Assembly: GCF_001884235.1 (NCBI RefSeq)
Contig: NZ_MAOI01000066.1
Location: 98,516 to 162,515 of the forward strand
Direction: 5' to 3'
Origin: Bacillus paramycoides
Lineage (GTDB): Bacteria > Bacillota > Bacilli > Bacillales > Bacillaceae_G
Length of the DNA: 64,000 bases
Shown here: piece by piece, positions 1 to 8,670 of the stretch
Layout: each line of letters opens with the position of its first letter
Numbering within the stretch: the first letter of the stretch is position 1
The notes under the pieces: generated by a model
What the model was told of the DNA's origin: nothing
Databases searched by the model: none
The model's input: only the letters and a program-made list of their open reading frames with translations
Position numbers and translations under genes: made by a program

Positions 1-1316
1 TTGACGTATCTATCCTTGAGTTAGCAGATGGAACATTTGAAGTTATTTCAACTGCTGGTGACAACCGTCTTGGTGGAGATGACTTTGACCAAGTTATCAT
101 CGATCATTTAGTAGCTGAATTCAAGAAAGAAAACAACATTGACTTAAGTCAAGATAAAATGGCACTTCAACGTCTGAAAGATGCAGCTGAAAAAGCGAAA
201 AAAGATCTTTCTGGTGTAACGCAAACACAAATTTCATTACCATTCATTAGTGCTGGAGCTGCTGGTCCATTACACTTAGAATTAACGTTAACAAGAGCAA
301 AATTCGAAGAGCTTTCAGCAGGTCTTGTTGAAAGAACATTAGAGCCAACTCGTCGTGCATTAAAAGACGCTGGTTTTGCTCCAAGCGAATTAGATAAAGT
401 TATCCTTGTTGGTGGTTCTACTCGTATCCCAGCTGTACAAGAAGCAATTAAACGTGAAACGGGTAAAGAGCCATATAAAGGTGTAAACCCAGATGAAGTT
501 GTAGCATTAGGTGCTGCAGTTCAAGGTGGCGTACTTACTGGTGATGTAGAAGGCGTTCTATTATTAGACGTAACTCCACTTTCTTTAGGTATTGAAACTA
601 TGGGTGGTGTATTTACGAAACTAATCGAGCGTAACACTACAATTCCAACAAGTAAATCACAAGTATTCTCAACAGCTGCTGATAATCAACCAGCGGTAGA
701 CATTCACGTGCTACAAGGTGAGCGTCCAATGTCAGCTGATAACAAAACACTAGGTCGTTTCCAATTAACAGACCTTCCGCCAGCACCACGTGGTATTCCA
801 CAAATCGAAGTAACATTCGATATTGATGCGAACGGTATTGTTAACGTACGTGCGAAAGACTTAGGAACAAGTAAAGAGCAAGCTATTACAATCCAATCTT
901 CTTCAGGTCTTTCTGATGACGAAGTAAATCGTATGGTACAAGAAGCTGAAGCAAATGCTGACGCTGACCAAAAACGTAAGGAAGAAGTTGAACTTCGCAA
1001 CGAAGCTGACCAACTTGTATTCCAAACAGATAAAGTTGTAAAAGATTTAGAAGGTAAAGTAGATGCAGCTGAAGTAGCGAAAGCAACAGAAGCGAAAGAA
1101 GCATTACAAGCGGCAATCGAGAAAAACGAACTTGATGAAATCCGTGCGAAAAAAGATGCTCTTCAAGAAATCGTACAACAATTAACTGTTAAATTATATG
1201 AGCAAGCTCAAGCGGCTGCAGGGCAAGCAGAAGGTGCGCAAGGAGCACAAGACGCTGGCGCGAAAAAAGACAATGTAGTTGACGCTGAGTTTGAAGAAGT
1301 AAAAGAAGACAAGTAA
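1..1316 (+). CDS. dnaK: Chaperone DnaK (Hsp70), C-terminal part, cut by window start
   Basis: ATP-dependent Hsp70 chaperone that works with DnaJ and GrpE on unfolded proteins in the cytoplasm. The frame is open from base 3, so the gene begins upstream; 437 residues of a protein usually near 610 are present. Visible are the end of the ATPase domain (GGDDFD, the VGGSTRIP phosphate loop), the [13 protein letters not shown] linker into the peptide-binding domain, and the helical lid ending in a charged tail with EEVKEDK. An internal ATG at 159 is not the start. It is followed by a terminator-like hairpin and then dnaJ, as in the hrcA-grpE-dnaK-dnaJ operon. The CIRCE operator expected upstream lies outside the window. 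Confidence 0.98.
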   Translation, partial: DVSILELADGTFEVISTAGDNRLGGDDFDQVIIDHLVAEFKKENNIDLSQDKMALQRLKDAAEKAKKDLSGVTQTQISLPFISAGAAGPLHLELTLTRAKFEELSAGLVERTLEPTRRALKDAGFAPSELDKVILVGGSTRIPAVQEAIKRETGKEPYKGVNPDEVVALGAAVQGGVLTGDVEGVLLLDVTPLSLGIETMGGVFTKLIERNTTIPTSKSQVFSTAADNQPAVDIHVLQGERPMSADNKTLGRFQLTDLPPAPRGIPQIEVTFDIDANGIVNVRAKDLGTSKEQAITIQSSSGLSDDEVNRMVQEAEANADADQKRKEEVELRNEADQLVFQTDKVVKDLEGKVDAAEVAKATEAKEALQAAIEKNELDEIRAKKDALQEIVQQLTVKLYEQAQAAAGQAEGAQGAQDAGAKKDNVVDAEFEEVKEDK

Positions 1317-1338
1317 TATAAATAAGTAAGATGACAAA

Positions 1339-1376
1339 AAGTCAAAGTCAAGCGTGCCTTGGCTTTGGCTTTTTTC
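1339..1376 (+). terminator. Terminator-like hairpin between dnaK and dnaJ
   Basis: Arms AAGTCAAAGTCAAG (1339-1352) and CTTGGCTTTGGCTT (1358-1371) pair over 14 bp with two G-U pairs around a 5-nt loop, followed by a T tract. It probably lowers read-through from dnaK into dnaJ and downstream genes; partial rather than full termination is inferred from operon organisation. Confidence 0.8.
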
Positions 1377-1532
1377 ACGAATAAGAAAAAAGTGGTTATT
1401 TGAGCTAAGACATTCTTGAGAAGGTCTTAAGTTTTGAGCTTTGCATATTGTAAGTGAGGAAACTTTGTTGCAAAGCACTTTCTTTCGGTGTTAAAATTAC
1501 GTTTATGTGAAAGATTCGGGGGTTACAAATTT

Positions 1533-2633
1533 ATGAATAAACGAGACTATTATGAGGTGCTTGGACTTAGCAAGGGCGCTTCTAAAGATGAAATTAAAAA
1601 AGCGTATCGTCGTTTGGCTAAAAAGTACCATCCAGACGTAAGTAAAGAAGAAAATGCAATTGACAAGTTTAAAGAAGTACAAGAAGCATATGAAGTATTA
1701 AGTGATGATCAAAAACGCGCACAGTACGATCAATTTGGTCACGCTGGCCCAAATCAAGGTTTCGGTGGTGGAGACTTTGGTGGAGGTTTCGGCTTTGAAG
1801 ATATCTTTAGTTCATTCTTTGGTGGCGGCGGCAGACGTCGTGATCCGAATGCTCCGCGTCAAGGTGCTGATTTACAATATCAAGTTACTTTAGAGTTTGA
1901 AGAAGCAATTTTTGGTAAAGAATTAAACGTTGAGATTCCAGTAGAAGATCCATGTGATACTTGCCACGGTAGTGGAGCGAAGCCGGGAACTTCAAAAGAA
2001 ACATGTAAACATTGTTCAGGAACAGGTCAAATAAGTGTAGAACAAAATACACCATTTGGCCGTATTGTAAACCGTCAAGCGTGTAACCATTGCTCAGGAA
2101 CAGGTCAAATGATTAAAGAGAAATGTACGACATGCCATGGTTCTGGTAAAGTACGTAAACGCAAAAAAATTAATGTGAAAATTCCAGCTGGTATTGATAA
2201 TGGTCAACAAATTCGCGTGTCTGGTAAAGGCGAAGCGGGTGTGAATGGTGGGCCGGCAGGTGACTTATATGTTGTTGTTCATGTGAGAAATCATGAATTC
2301 TTCGAACGTGATGGCGATCATATTATTTGTGAAATGCCATTGACATTCGCACAAGTAGCGCTTGGTGCTGAAGTAGAAGTACCTACAGTTCACGGGAAAG
2401 TGAAGTTGAAAATTCCAGCAGGAACACAAACAGGAACGGAATTCCGTCTAAAAGGAAAAGGAGCTCCGAATGTACGTGGATATGGTCAAGGAGATCAATA
2501 CGTAGTGGTTCGTGTCGTTGTACCGACGAAATTAACTTCGCATCAAAAAGAATTATTGCGTGAGTTCGCAGGTCAGGAAAATCAAGATGATAGCTTATTC
2601 GGAAAGCTTAAACGTGCTTTCAAAGGGGAATAA
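1533..2633 (+). CDS. dnaJ: Chaperone DnaJ (Hsp40)
   Basis: Co-chaperone that delivers substrates to DnaK and stimulates its ATPase. 366 residues. The J domain spans about 1-70 with HPD at 33-35. A Gly/Phe-rich linker (about 70-115) follows, then four CxxCxGxG zinc repeats ([32 protein letters not shown]) and the C-terminal substrate domains. The ATG at 1533 is chosen over an open upstream extension from 1488 because a GGGGGT ribosome site lies about 9 nt before it and family members begin at this point. It is second in the visible heat-shock operon, followed 28 nt later by prmA. Confidence 0.97.
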   Translation: MNKRDYYEVLGLSKGASKDEIKKAYRRLAKKYHPDVSKEENAIDKFKEVQEAYEVLSDDQKRAQYDQFGHAGPNQGFGGGDFGGGFGFEDIFSSFFGGGGRRRDPNAPRQGADLQYQVTLEFEEAIFGKELNVEIPVEDPCDTCHGSGAKPGTSKETCKHCSGTGQISVEQNTPFGRIVNRQACNHCSGTGQMIKEKCTTCHGSGKVRKRKKINVKIPAGIDNGQQIRVSGKGEAGVNGGPAGDLYVVVHVRNHEFFERDGDHIICEMPLTFAQVALGAEVEVPTVHGKVKLKIPAGTQTGTEFRLKGKGAPNVRGYGQGDQYVVVRVVVPTKLTSHQKELLREFAGQENQDDSLFGKLKRAFKGE

Positions 2634-2661
2634 TGGAAATAAAAAATGGAGTTGGTAAATT

Positions 2662-3600
2662 GTGAAATGGTCAGAAATTAGTATTCATACAACAGAAGAA
2701 GCAGTAGAAGCTGTCTCTCATATTTTGCACGAAGCAGGCGCTAGCGGGGTTGCAATTGAGGATCCGGCGGAGTTAACGAAAGAGCGTGAGCAACAATACG
2801 GTGAGATTTATGCACTTAACCCAGATGAATACCCAAGTGAGGGTGTTTTGGTGAAAGCATATTTCCCACAAACGGATTCTTTACACGAAACGGTTGCAAG
2901 TGTAAAATCATCTATTGATGCGCTACCATCTTTTGACATCGAAATTGGTACAGGAAACATTACAATTAATGAAGTCGATGAGGAAGATTGGGCTACTGCT
3001 TGGAAGAAATATTATCATCCAGTTCAAATTTCTGATACATTCACAATTGTGCCGACGTGGGAAGAATATACACCGTCTTCTCCAGATGAAAAAATTATTG
3101 AATTAGATCCAGGTATGGCGTTTGGTACAGGGACACATCCAACAACAACGATGTGTATTCGTGCTTTAGAAAAAACGGTTCAGCCAGGTGATACTGTGAT
3201 TGATGTGGGGACAGGTTCGGGGGTACTTAGTATTGCAGCAGCAAAATTAGGTGCGGCTTCTGTTCAAGCGTATGATTTAGACCCAGTTGCAGTTGAAAGT
3301 GCAGAGATGAATGTGCGCTTAAATAAAACAGATGACATTGTCAATGTTGGACAGAATAGTCTATTAGAAGGTATTGAAGGTCCGGTTGATTTAATCGTAG
3401 CAAATTTATTAGCAGAAATTATTCTTCTATTCCCTGAAGATGCAGCGAGAGTTGTGAAGCCAGGTGGATTATTTATTACATCTGGTATTATTGCGGCGAA
3501 AGAAAAAGTAATTTCTGAGGCGTTAGAAAAAGCTGGATTTACAATTGAAGACGTGCTTCGAATGGAAGATTGGGTAGCAATTATTGCACGAAATGCGTAA
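2662..3600 (+). CDS. prmA: Ribosomal protein L11 methyltransferase
   Basis: SAM-dependent methyltransferase that modifies ribosomal protein L11. 312 residues with a GTG start at 2662. An N-terminal substrate-recognition domain precedes a Rossmann methyltransferase domain carrying [13 protein letters not shown] near residue 180 and a [10 protein letters not shown] motif resembling the NxL catalytic region of PrmA. It sits 28 nt after dnaJ in the same orientation, the order known from B. subtilis (yqeT). It is probably co-transcribed with dnaJ, rsmE and mtaB. Confidence 0.95.
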   Translation: MKWSEISIHTTEEAVEAVSHILHEAGASGVAIEDPAELTKEREQQYGEIYALNPDEYPSEGVLVKAYFPQTDSLHETVASVKSSIDALPSFDIEIGTGNITINEVDEEDWATAWKKYYHPVQISDTFTIVPTWEEYTPSSPDEKIIELDPGMAFGTGTHPTTTMCIRALEKTVQPGDTVIDVGTGSGVLSIAAAKLGAASVQAYDLDPVAVESAEMNVRLNKTDDIVNVGQNSLLEGIEGPVDLIVANLLAEIILLFPEDAARVVKPGGLFITSGIIAAKEKVISEALEKAGFTIEDVLRMEDWVAIIARNA

Positions 3601-3728
3601 TATAGATTTTAGTCTATAAAGAACAGGGGAGTCTCTCACTATATAAGGTGAGGGACTTGCCGTTTGTTATATGAAAATGATAACGTTTCGTTCTTTTCGT
3701 AAGTGTTGACTTACGAAAGGAACGAAAC
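3601..3728 (+). other. Structured prmA-rsmE intergenic region with three stem-loops
   Basis: Three inverted repeats follow one another. The first is TATAGA/TCTATA (3601-3618). The second is AGTCTCTCAC (3630-3639) with GTGAGGGACT (3648-3657). The third is a 19-bp stem GTTTCGTTCTTTTCGTAAG (3685-3703) with CTTACGAAAGGAACGAAAC (3710-3728) and one G-U pair. None is followed by a good T tract. The last stem ends seven bases before the rsmE ribosome site. They may be mRNA processing or stability elements, or a decayed repeat; function is not known. Confidence 0.6.
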
Positions 3729-3745
3729 TCTACTAAGGTGATTAT

Positions 3746-4495
3746 ATGCAACGTTATTTTGTAGAAGAGAAATATGTAAATGAGACAAGTATTCGCATAA
3801 TGGGTGATGATGTCCATCACATCGCAAGAGTGATGCGTATGTCAGCTGGTGACCACATTTATTGCTGTGTAAATGGTAAAACAGCAGAATGTTCAATTGC
3901 TGAAATTACCAGTGAATTTGTGGATACCGCTATTGTAGAATGGATAGGGGCGTCAAGCGAACTTCCTGTGTTCGTGACGATTGCAAGTGGACTGCCGAAA
4001 GGAGACAAGCTAGAGTTAATTTTTCAAAAAGGAACTGAGCTTGGGGCAGCTGCATTTTTACCCTTTCAAGCATCTCGCTCTATTGTAAAATGGGATGCGA
4101 AAAAAGCAGATAAAAAAGTTGAGCGTTTGAAAAAGATTGTGAAAGAAGCTGCGGAACAATCACATAGAAGTGAAATTCCAGAAGTGCATGCTCCTGCATC
4201 ATTTAAGCAATTACTTGCAATGAGTAGTGAGTATGATAGCTGTCTTGTTGCTTATGAAGAGGAAGCAAAACAAGGTGAGAAATCTAATTTTGCGAAAGCT
4301 TTAGCGACGATTAAACCGGGTCAAAAGCTGTTAATTGTATTTGGACCAGAAGGCGGTTTAGCGGAGGAAGAGATTACTGCACTTCGTGAACATAAATTTG
4401 TACCATGTAGTTTAGGACCAAGAATTTTAAGAACAGAAACGGCTCCGCTTTATGCGTTAAGTGCCGCTTCTTATCATTTTGAATTGATGGGGTGA
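3746..4495 (+). CDS. rsmE: 16S rRNA m3U1498 methyltransferase RsmE
   Basis: SAM-dependent SPOUT-class methyltransferase that makes N3-methyluridine at 16S rRNA position 1498. 249 residues, the usual family length. An N-terminal PUA-like domain (about 1-70) is followed by a trefoil-knot domain with GPEGGLAEEE near residue 195 and the terminal LGPRILRTETAPL motif that forms the knot and SAM site. The ATG follows an AAGGTGAT ribosome site. It lies between prmA and mtaB (six bases before mtaB), matching yqeU. Confidence 0.95.
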   Translation: MQRYFVEEKYVNETSIRIMGDDVHHIARVMRMSAGDHIYCCVNGKTAECSIAEITSEFVDTAIVEWIGASSELPVFVTIASGLPKGDKLELIFQKGTELGAAAFLPFQASRSIVKWDAKKADKKVERLKKIVKEAAEQSHRSEIPEVHAPASFKQLLAMSSEYDSCLVAYEEEAKQGEKSNFAKALATIKPGQKLLIVFGPEGGLAEEEITALREHKFVPCSLGPRILRTETAPLYALSAASYHFELMG

Positions 4496-4501
4496 TAATC
4501 A

Positions 4502-5854
4502 ATGGCAACTGTTGCGTTCCACACGTTAGGTTGTAAAGTAAACCACTATGAAACAGAAGCGATTTGGCAATTGTTTAAACAAGGTGGTTATGAAAGAACT
4601 GAATATGAAAAGAAATCTGATGTATATGTTATTAATACATGTACAGTAACAAATACTGGAGATAAAAAAAGCCGTCAAGTAATTAGACGTGCTGTACGTC
4701 AAAATCCAGATGCGGTAATTTGTGTAACTGGATGTTATGCACAAACATCTCCAGCTGAAATCATGGCAATTCCAGGTGTAGATATTGTTGTTGGTACGCA
4801 AGATCGTGAGAAAATGTTAGGATACATCGAAGAGTTCCGTAAAGAGCGTCAACCAATTAATGCTGTCCGCAATATTATGAAAACACGTGTATACGAAGAG
4901 CTTGATGTACCATATTTCACGGACCGTACACGTGCATCTTTAAAAATACAAGAAGGTTGCAATAACTTCTGTACATTTTGCATCATTCCTTGGGCGCGTG
5001 GTTTAATGCGTTCTCGTGATGGAAAAGAAGTTATTAAACAAGCACAGCAACTAGTAGATGCAGGTTATAAAGAAATCGTATTAACAGGTATTCATACAGG
5101 TGGATACGGTGAAGATATAAAAGATTATAACTTAGCTGGATTACTTCGTGATATGGAAGCAGAAGTAGGCGGATTGAAACGTCTTCGTATTTCTTCTATC
5201 GAAGCGAGTCAAATTTCAGATGAAGTAATTGAAGTGCTAGATAAATCTGAAGTAGTTGTACGTCACTTGCATATTCCACTGCAATCAGGATCTAATACTG
5301 TATTAAAACGTATGCGCCGTAAGTATACGATGGAATTTTTCCAAGAGCGTTTAGATCGTTTGAAAGAGGCGCTACCAGGTCTTGCGATCACATCAGATGT
5401 AATCGTTGGATTCCCAGGTGAAACAGAAGAAGAATTCATGGAAACGTACAATTTCATTAAAGAGAATCGCTTCTCTGAGTTACACGTATTCCCTTACTCA
5501 AAACGTACGGGAACACCTGCAGCGCGTATGGAAGATCAAGTTCCTGAAGATGTGAAGAACGATCGTGTTCACCGCTTAATTGAACTATCTAATCAATTAG
5601 CGAAAGAGTATGCTTCACAGTTTGAAGGTGAAGTGCTTGAAATTATCCCGGAAGAGCAATTTAAAGATGGCGACCGTGAAGGGTTATATGTAGGTTATAC
5701 AGATAACTATTTGAAAATTGTGTTTGAAGGATCTGAAGAATTAATTGGTAAGCTAGTAAAAGTGAAAATTACAAAAGCTGGTTATCCATATAACGAAGCG
5801 CAGTTTGTTCGTGTTCTTGAAGATGATGTGAAAAAAGAATCAGCAAGCGCATAA
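4502..5854 (+). CDS. mtaB: tRNA t6A37 methylthiotransferase MtaB
   Basis: Radical-SAM enzyme that converts t6A at position 37 of certain ANN-decoding tRNAs into ms2t6A. 450 residues. The N-terminal UPF0004 domain contains the first cluster ligands (TLGCKVN, NTCTVT, VTGCYAQ). The radical-SAM CxxxCxxC motif is seen as CNNFCTFC near residue 158, and a TRAM domain occupies the C-terminus. Start ATG 4502 lies just after the rsmE stop. It is last in the heat-shock operon and ends at a strong terminator. Homologue of B. subtilis yqeV. Confidence 0.95.
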   Translation: MATVAFHTLGCKVNHYETEAIWQLFKQGGYERTEYEKKSDVYVINTCTVTNTGDKKSRQVIRRAVRQNPDAVICVTGCYAQTSPAEIMAIPGVDIVVGTQDREKMLGYIEEFRKERQPINAVRNIMKTRVYEELDVPYFTDRTRASLKIQEGCNNFCTFCIIPWARGLMRSRDGKEVIKQAQQLVDAGYKEIVLTGIHTGGYGEDIKDYNLAGLLRDMEAEVGGLKRLRISSIEASQISDEVIEVLDKSEVVVRHLHIPLQSGSNTVLKRMRRKYTMEFFQERLDRLKEALPGLAITSDVIVGFPGETEEEFMETYNFIKENRFSELHVFPYSKRTGTPAARMEDQVPEDVKNDRVHRLIELSNQLAKEYASQFEGEVLEIIPEEQFKDGDREGLYVGYTDNYLKIVFEGSEELIGKLVKVKITKAGYPYNEAQFVRVLEDDVKKESASA

Positions 5855-5856
5855 TA

Positions 5857-5893
5857 AAAAGCATGCAAACAAAAAGGGTTTGCATGCTTTTTT
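5857..5893 (+). terminator. Terminator after mtaB
   Basis: AAAAGCATGCAAAC and GTTTGCATGCTTTTTT form a perfect 13-14 bp stem with a 7-nt loop and a T run. It closes the dnaK-mtaB operon. Confidence 0.92.
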
Positions 5894-6086
5894 CGTTTGT
5901 GGAGAAGTTAAGTATTGAAAGAGGATGTAATGGATTGCTCGTTAACTGAGTATTTTTTAGCAGTTCTCTATATAAAAATAATTTAGTGATAAAAATATAT
6001 TTATTTTTAAGGGAAAGAGATAACAGCTATCTACATAGTTTTTGAAAAAGGAAGAGCATCTCTTCTTCTTTTATTCTGCCAAATAG

Positions 6087-6116
6087 TTGACCTGAAGTGA
6101 TAAAATGTATTATAAT
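6087..6116 (+). promoter_or_regulatory. Sigma-A promoter for rpsU-yqeY
   Basis: TTGACC (6087-6092), 18-bp spacer, TATAAT (6111-6116), about 85 bases before rpsU. The rest of the 5894-6200 gap is AT-rich and I see no gene in it. Confidence 0.7.
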
Positions 6117-6200
6117 CGTAAAAGACATGCTGAAGAAGTGTTTCTTTTTGCATGCTGAAGTTAGTATGTAAGTGTGATGTTTCGGAGGGAGGGAAAGAGA

Positions 6201-6374
6201 ATGTCAAAAACAGTCGTTCGTAAAAACGAGTCTTTGGAGGATGCACTTCGCCGTTTTAAAAGATCGGTTTCTAAAACTGGTACACTTGCTGAAGCAAGAA
6301 AGCGCGAGTTTTATGAAAAACCAAGTGTAAAACGTAAGAAGAAATCTGAAGCGGCAAGAAAGCGTAAATTCTAA
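6201..6374 (+). CDS. rpsU: 30S ribosomal protein S21
   Basis: Small basic protein of the 30S subunit, needed for efficient initiation. 57 residues with the S21 core [16 protein letters not shown] and a Lys/Arg-rich end ([14 protein letters not shown]). The start at 6201 is preceded by GGAGGGAGGG; an in-frame ATG at 6174 would add nine residues foreign to the family. yqeY follows 15 nt later, the standard Bacillus arrangement. Confidence 0.96.
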
Positions 6375-6389
6375 GAGAGGGTGTAAGTT

Positions 6390-6833
6390 ATGAGTCTTCT
6401 CGGTCGTTTAAACGATGATATGAAACAAGCGATGAAGAATAAACAAAAAGAAAAATTAACCGTCATTCGTATGGTTAAGGCTGCTTTACAAAATGAAGGT
6501 ATTAAACTGCAACATACTCTTACTGAAGAAGAGGAATTAACAGTTTTAGCTCGTGAAGTAAAACAGTATAAGGACTCCCTCCTTGAATTTAAAAAAGCTG
6601 GTCGTGAAGACCTTGTTGATAAACTGCAAAGTGAAATTCAGATTTTAAGCGCATATTTGCCGGAGCAATTAACAGAAGAAGAATTAGCTGATTTAATTAA
6701 GCAAGTTATTTCTGAAGTTGGTGCTACTTCTAAAGCAGATATGGGTAAAGTGATGACTGCTATTATGCCGAAAGTAAAAGGTAAAACAGACGGATCACTA
6801 GTGAATAAGCTGGTTATACAGCTATTAGCATAA
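6390..6833 (+). CDS. yqeY: GatB/YqeY domain protein
   Basis: 147 residues, the typical YqeY length. It resembles the tail domain of the GatB subunit of tRNA-dependent amidotransferase, but there is no partner domain here, so its molecular role is not established. Helical and highly charged, with the family features [19 protein letters not shown] and [16 protein letters not shown]. Co-transcribed with rpsU and closed by a terminator overlapping the stop codon. Confidence 0.9.
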   Translation: MSLLGRLNDDMKQAMKNKQKEKLTVIRMVKAALQNEGIKLQHTLTEEEELTVLAREVKQYKDSLLEFKKAGREDLVDKLQSEIQILSAYLPEQLTEEELADLIKQVISEVGATSKADMGKVMTAIMPKVKGKTDGSLVNKLVIQLLA

Positions 6834-6866
6834 AAAAACGTCTCATTTCGTATGAGACGTTTTTTT
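6832..6866 (+). terminator. Terminator after yqeY
   Basis: ACGTCTCAT (6838-6846) and ATGAGACGT (6852-6860) flanked by A and T runs; a perfect 9-bp GC-containing stem extended by A-T pairs. Confidence 0.92.
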
Positions 6867-6888
6867 ATGCTTTTTTTCAGTTTGGACG

Positions 6889-6917
6889 TGATATTACAAG
6901 CTCTTTTTTCATACATA
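6889..6917 (+). promoter_or_regulatory. Candidate sigma-E (sporulation) promoter for yqfC-yqfD
   Basis: TGATATT (6889-6895), 14-bp spacer, CATACATA (6910-6917). This closely fits the sigma-E pattern (-35 KMATATT, -10 CATACAHT). Transcription would begin near 6924, which also favours the yqfC start at 6943 over the ATG at 6922. Confidence 0.7.
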
Positions 6918-6942
6918 TGGGATGAGAGGGGGTCTTTTGGAG

Positions 6943-7236
6943 ATGAAGAAATTAGAACAAATGAAGAATTGGTTAACGAAGCAAATAGACCTGCCAGTGG
7001 ATGTGTTAATGGATCTACCTCGGATCACGCTTGTTGGGCAAGTGCATATCTATATAGAAAATCATCGAGGATTATTAGTGTTTTCAGATAAAGAGGTAAG
7101 ATTGCTATTAAAACATGGTCAATTATTAATTAAAGGTCAATCCTTTGTTATTAAAACAATCCTTCCAGAAGAACTTTTACTTGAAGGGATAATTGAACAA
7201 GTGACATTTTTAGAAAATGAAAAGAAAGAGGAGTGA
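6943..7236 (+). CDS. yqfC: Sporulation protein YqfC
   Basis: 97 residues belonging to the YqfC/YabP family of small sporulation proteins, which in B. subtilis is made under sigma-E in the mother cell. It is mostly beta-strand in character (VDVLMDLPRITLVGQVHIYIENHRG). The start at 6943 has GAGAGGGGG upstream, whereas the in-frame ATG at 6922 would lie at or before the predicted transcription start. In B. subtilis yqfC and yqfD are adjacent; here a dispersed repeat separates them. Biochemical role unknown. Confidence 0.88.
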   Translation: MKKLEQMKNWLTKQIDLPVDVLMDLPRITLVGQVHIYIENHRGLLVFSDKEVRLLLKHGQLLIKGQSFVIKTILPEELLLEGIIEQVTFLENEKKEE

Positions 7237-7267
7237 GGGGAAACTTCCGTTTGTGAAGTTTTTCTTC

Positions 7268-7388
7268 CTTATCCCCATTAACAGGTAGTAATCCAATCTT
7301 AATATTCAGTTCATACAAAGAAAATGCCCGATTAGTGAGGGGATAATTAGTGGGGATGAAACCCTCGCTGATTAAAGTTCCGCTTTAT
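7268..7388 (+). repeat. Dispersed stem-loop repeat, copy A (bcr-like)
   Basis: Contains GCCCGATTAGTGAGGGG, TGGGGATGAAACCC and GATTAAAGTTCCGCTTTAT, matching the other copies at 26771, 38923 and 52299. It ends in TTTAT (7384-7388) and probably begins near CTTAT (7268). It sits between yqfC and yqfD. It belongs to the class of short non-coding repeats known as bcr elements in the B. cereus group; which bcr family was not checked. Confidence 0.75.
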
Positions 7389-7467
7389 TTCATTTTAGTA
7401 CGAGCTATTTTGATACTTAGAGTGAAAGGTATTGTATCTACTTTTAGAAAGGTAGTGGAGATAGTCG

Positions 7468-8667
7468 ATGAAAAATAAATGGTTTATAAAGTGGCTTGGG
7501 TATGTAAAGGTACGGATTGAAGGTAGAGGGGCGGAACGCTTTGTTAACGAGTGTGTTCGTAGAAAATTATTAGTTTGGGATGTAAAGAAGATTGCAGATG
7601 AAACGTTAGTTTTTTGCATGTTATTACGAGATGTGAAAAAAATAAAACCAATCTATAGAAAAAATGAGTGCAAATTATATTTTATTGGACGTTACGGTTT
7701 TCCTTTTTGGAATAAGCGTTTAATTAAAAATAGTGGATTTTTAATTGGTTTTTTAATATTTTTTTTCGGAATGATTGCATTATCGAATATGGTGTGGAAA
7801 ATTGAAATTACAGGAGCAAAACCTGAAACAGAATATATATTGATAAAAGAATTGGACAAAATGGGTATTAAAAAAGGGAAATTACAGTTCCAAATGCCTA
7901 ATGTAGAAGATGTTCAACGTCATTTAACGGACAATATTAATGCGATTACTTGGGCAGGATTGGAAATAAGAGGGACAACATATCATTTTAAAATTGTTGA
8001 AAAAAATGAACCGAAAAAAGAAAAGGAACAACAGCCACAAAACTTAGTGGCAAAAAAAGAAGCGACTATTACGAAAACGTTTGTAGAAGTTGGAAAACCA
8101 GTCGTCATGAAAAATGATCATGTAGAAAAGGGGCAACTTCTTGTATCTGGGATGTATGGTAATGAGGAGAATCCGACAGTTGTTTCGGCTAAAGGGATTG
8201 TATATGGGGAAACGTGGTACAAATCTGAGGTGGATGTGCCGTTAAAGACACAATTTCATGTGTATACGGGTAATTCGTATAATGAATATTTTCTTAAATT
8301 TGGGAGTGCTAAAATAAAAATATGGGGATTTCAACATGATAAGTATAAACGCTCTCGTACTGAAAGTGTAAAACATGATGTGAAATTATTTGGCTTCACA
8401 TTACCAGTTGCATACGAAAAAGATATTGTACGAGAAGAGGAAGAAGCGAATCGAGAATATACCGAAAAACAAGCAATGAAAGTAGCGAAAGAGATGGCAG
8501 AAAAAGAACTGAAGAAAAAATTGGATGAACATGCTATGATTGTAAGTGATAACATTTTGAGTAAAGAGGTTGAGGCGGATCACCTAAAGGTCACATTACA
8601 TTATACAGTGATTGAAAATATTGCAGAGCCACAACCAATATCTGAATCCGATATTCAAGGAGACTGA
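7468..8667 (+). CDS. yqfD: Sporulation protein YqfD
   Basis: 399 residues, family length. An N-terminal basic cytoplasmic part (1-88) is followed by one clear transmembrane segment (about 90-109, FLIGFLIFFFGMIALS) and a long external or intermembrane region rich in Lys and Glu. Sigma-E-controlled in B. subtilis and required for normal sporulation; exact activity unknown. It would share the sigma-E promoter ahead of yqfC if transcription passes through the repeat. phoH starts three bases after the stop. Confidence 0.9.
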   Translation: MKNKWFIKWLGYVKVRIEGRGAERFVNECVRRKLLVWDVKKIADETLVFCMLLRDVKKIKPIYRKNECKLYFIGRYGFPFWNKRLIKNSGFLIGFLIFFFGMIALSNMVWKIEITGAKPETEYILIKELDKMGIKKGKLQFQMPNVEDVQRHLTDNINAITWAGLEIRGTTYHFKIVEKNEPKKEKEQQPQNLVAKKEATITKTFVEVGKPVVMKNDHVEKGQLLVSGMYGNEENPTVVSAKGIVYGETWYKSEVDVPLKTQFHVYTGNSYNEYFLKFGSAKIKIWGFQHDKYKRSRTESVKHDVKLFGFTLPVAYEKDIVREEEEANREYTEKQAMKVAKEMAEKELKKKLDEHAMIVSDNILSKEVEADHLKVTLHYTVIENIAEPQPISESDIQGD

Positions 8668-8670
8668 GTA

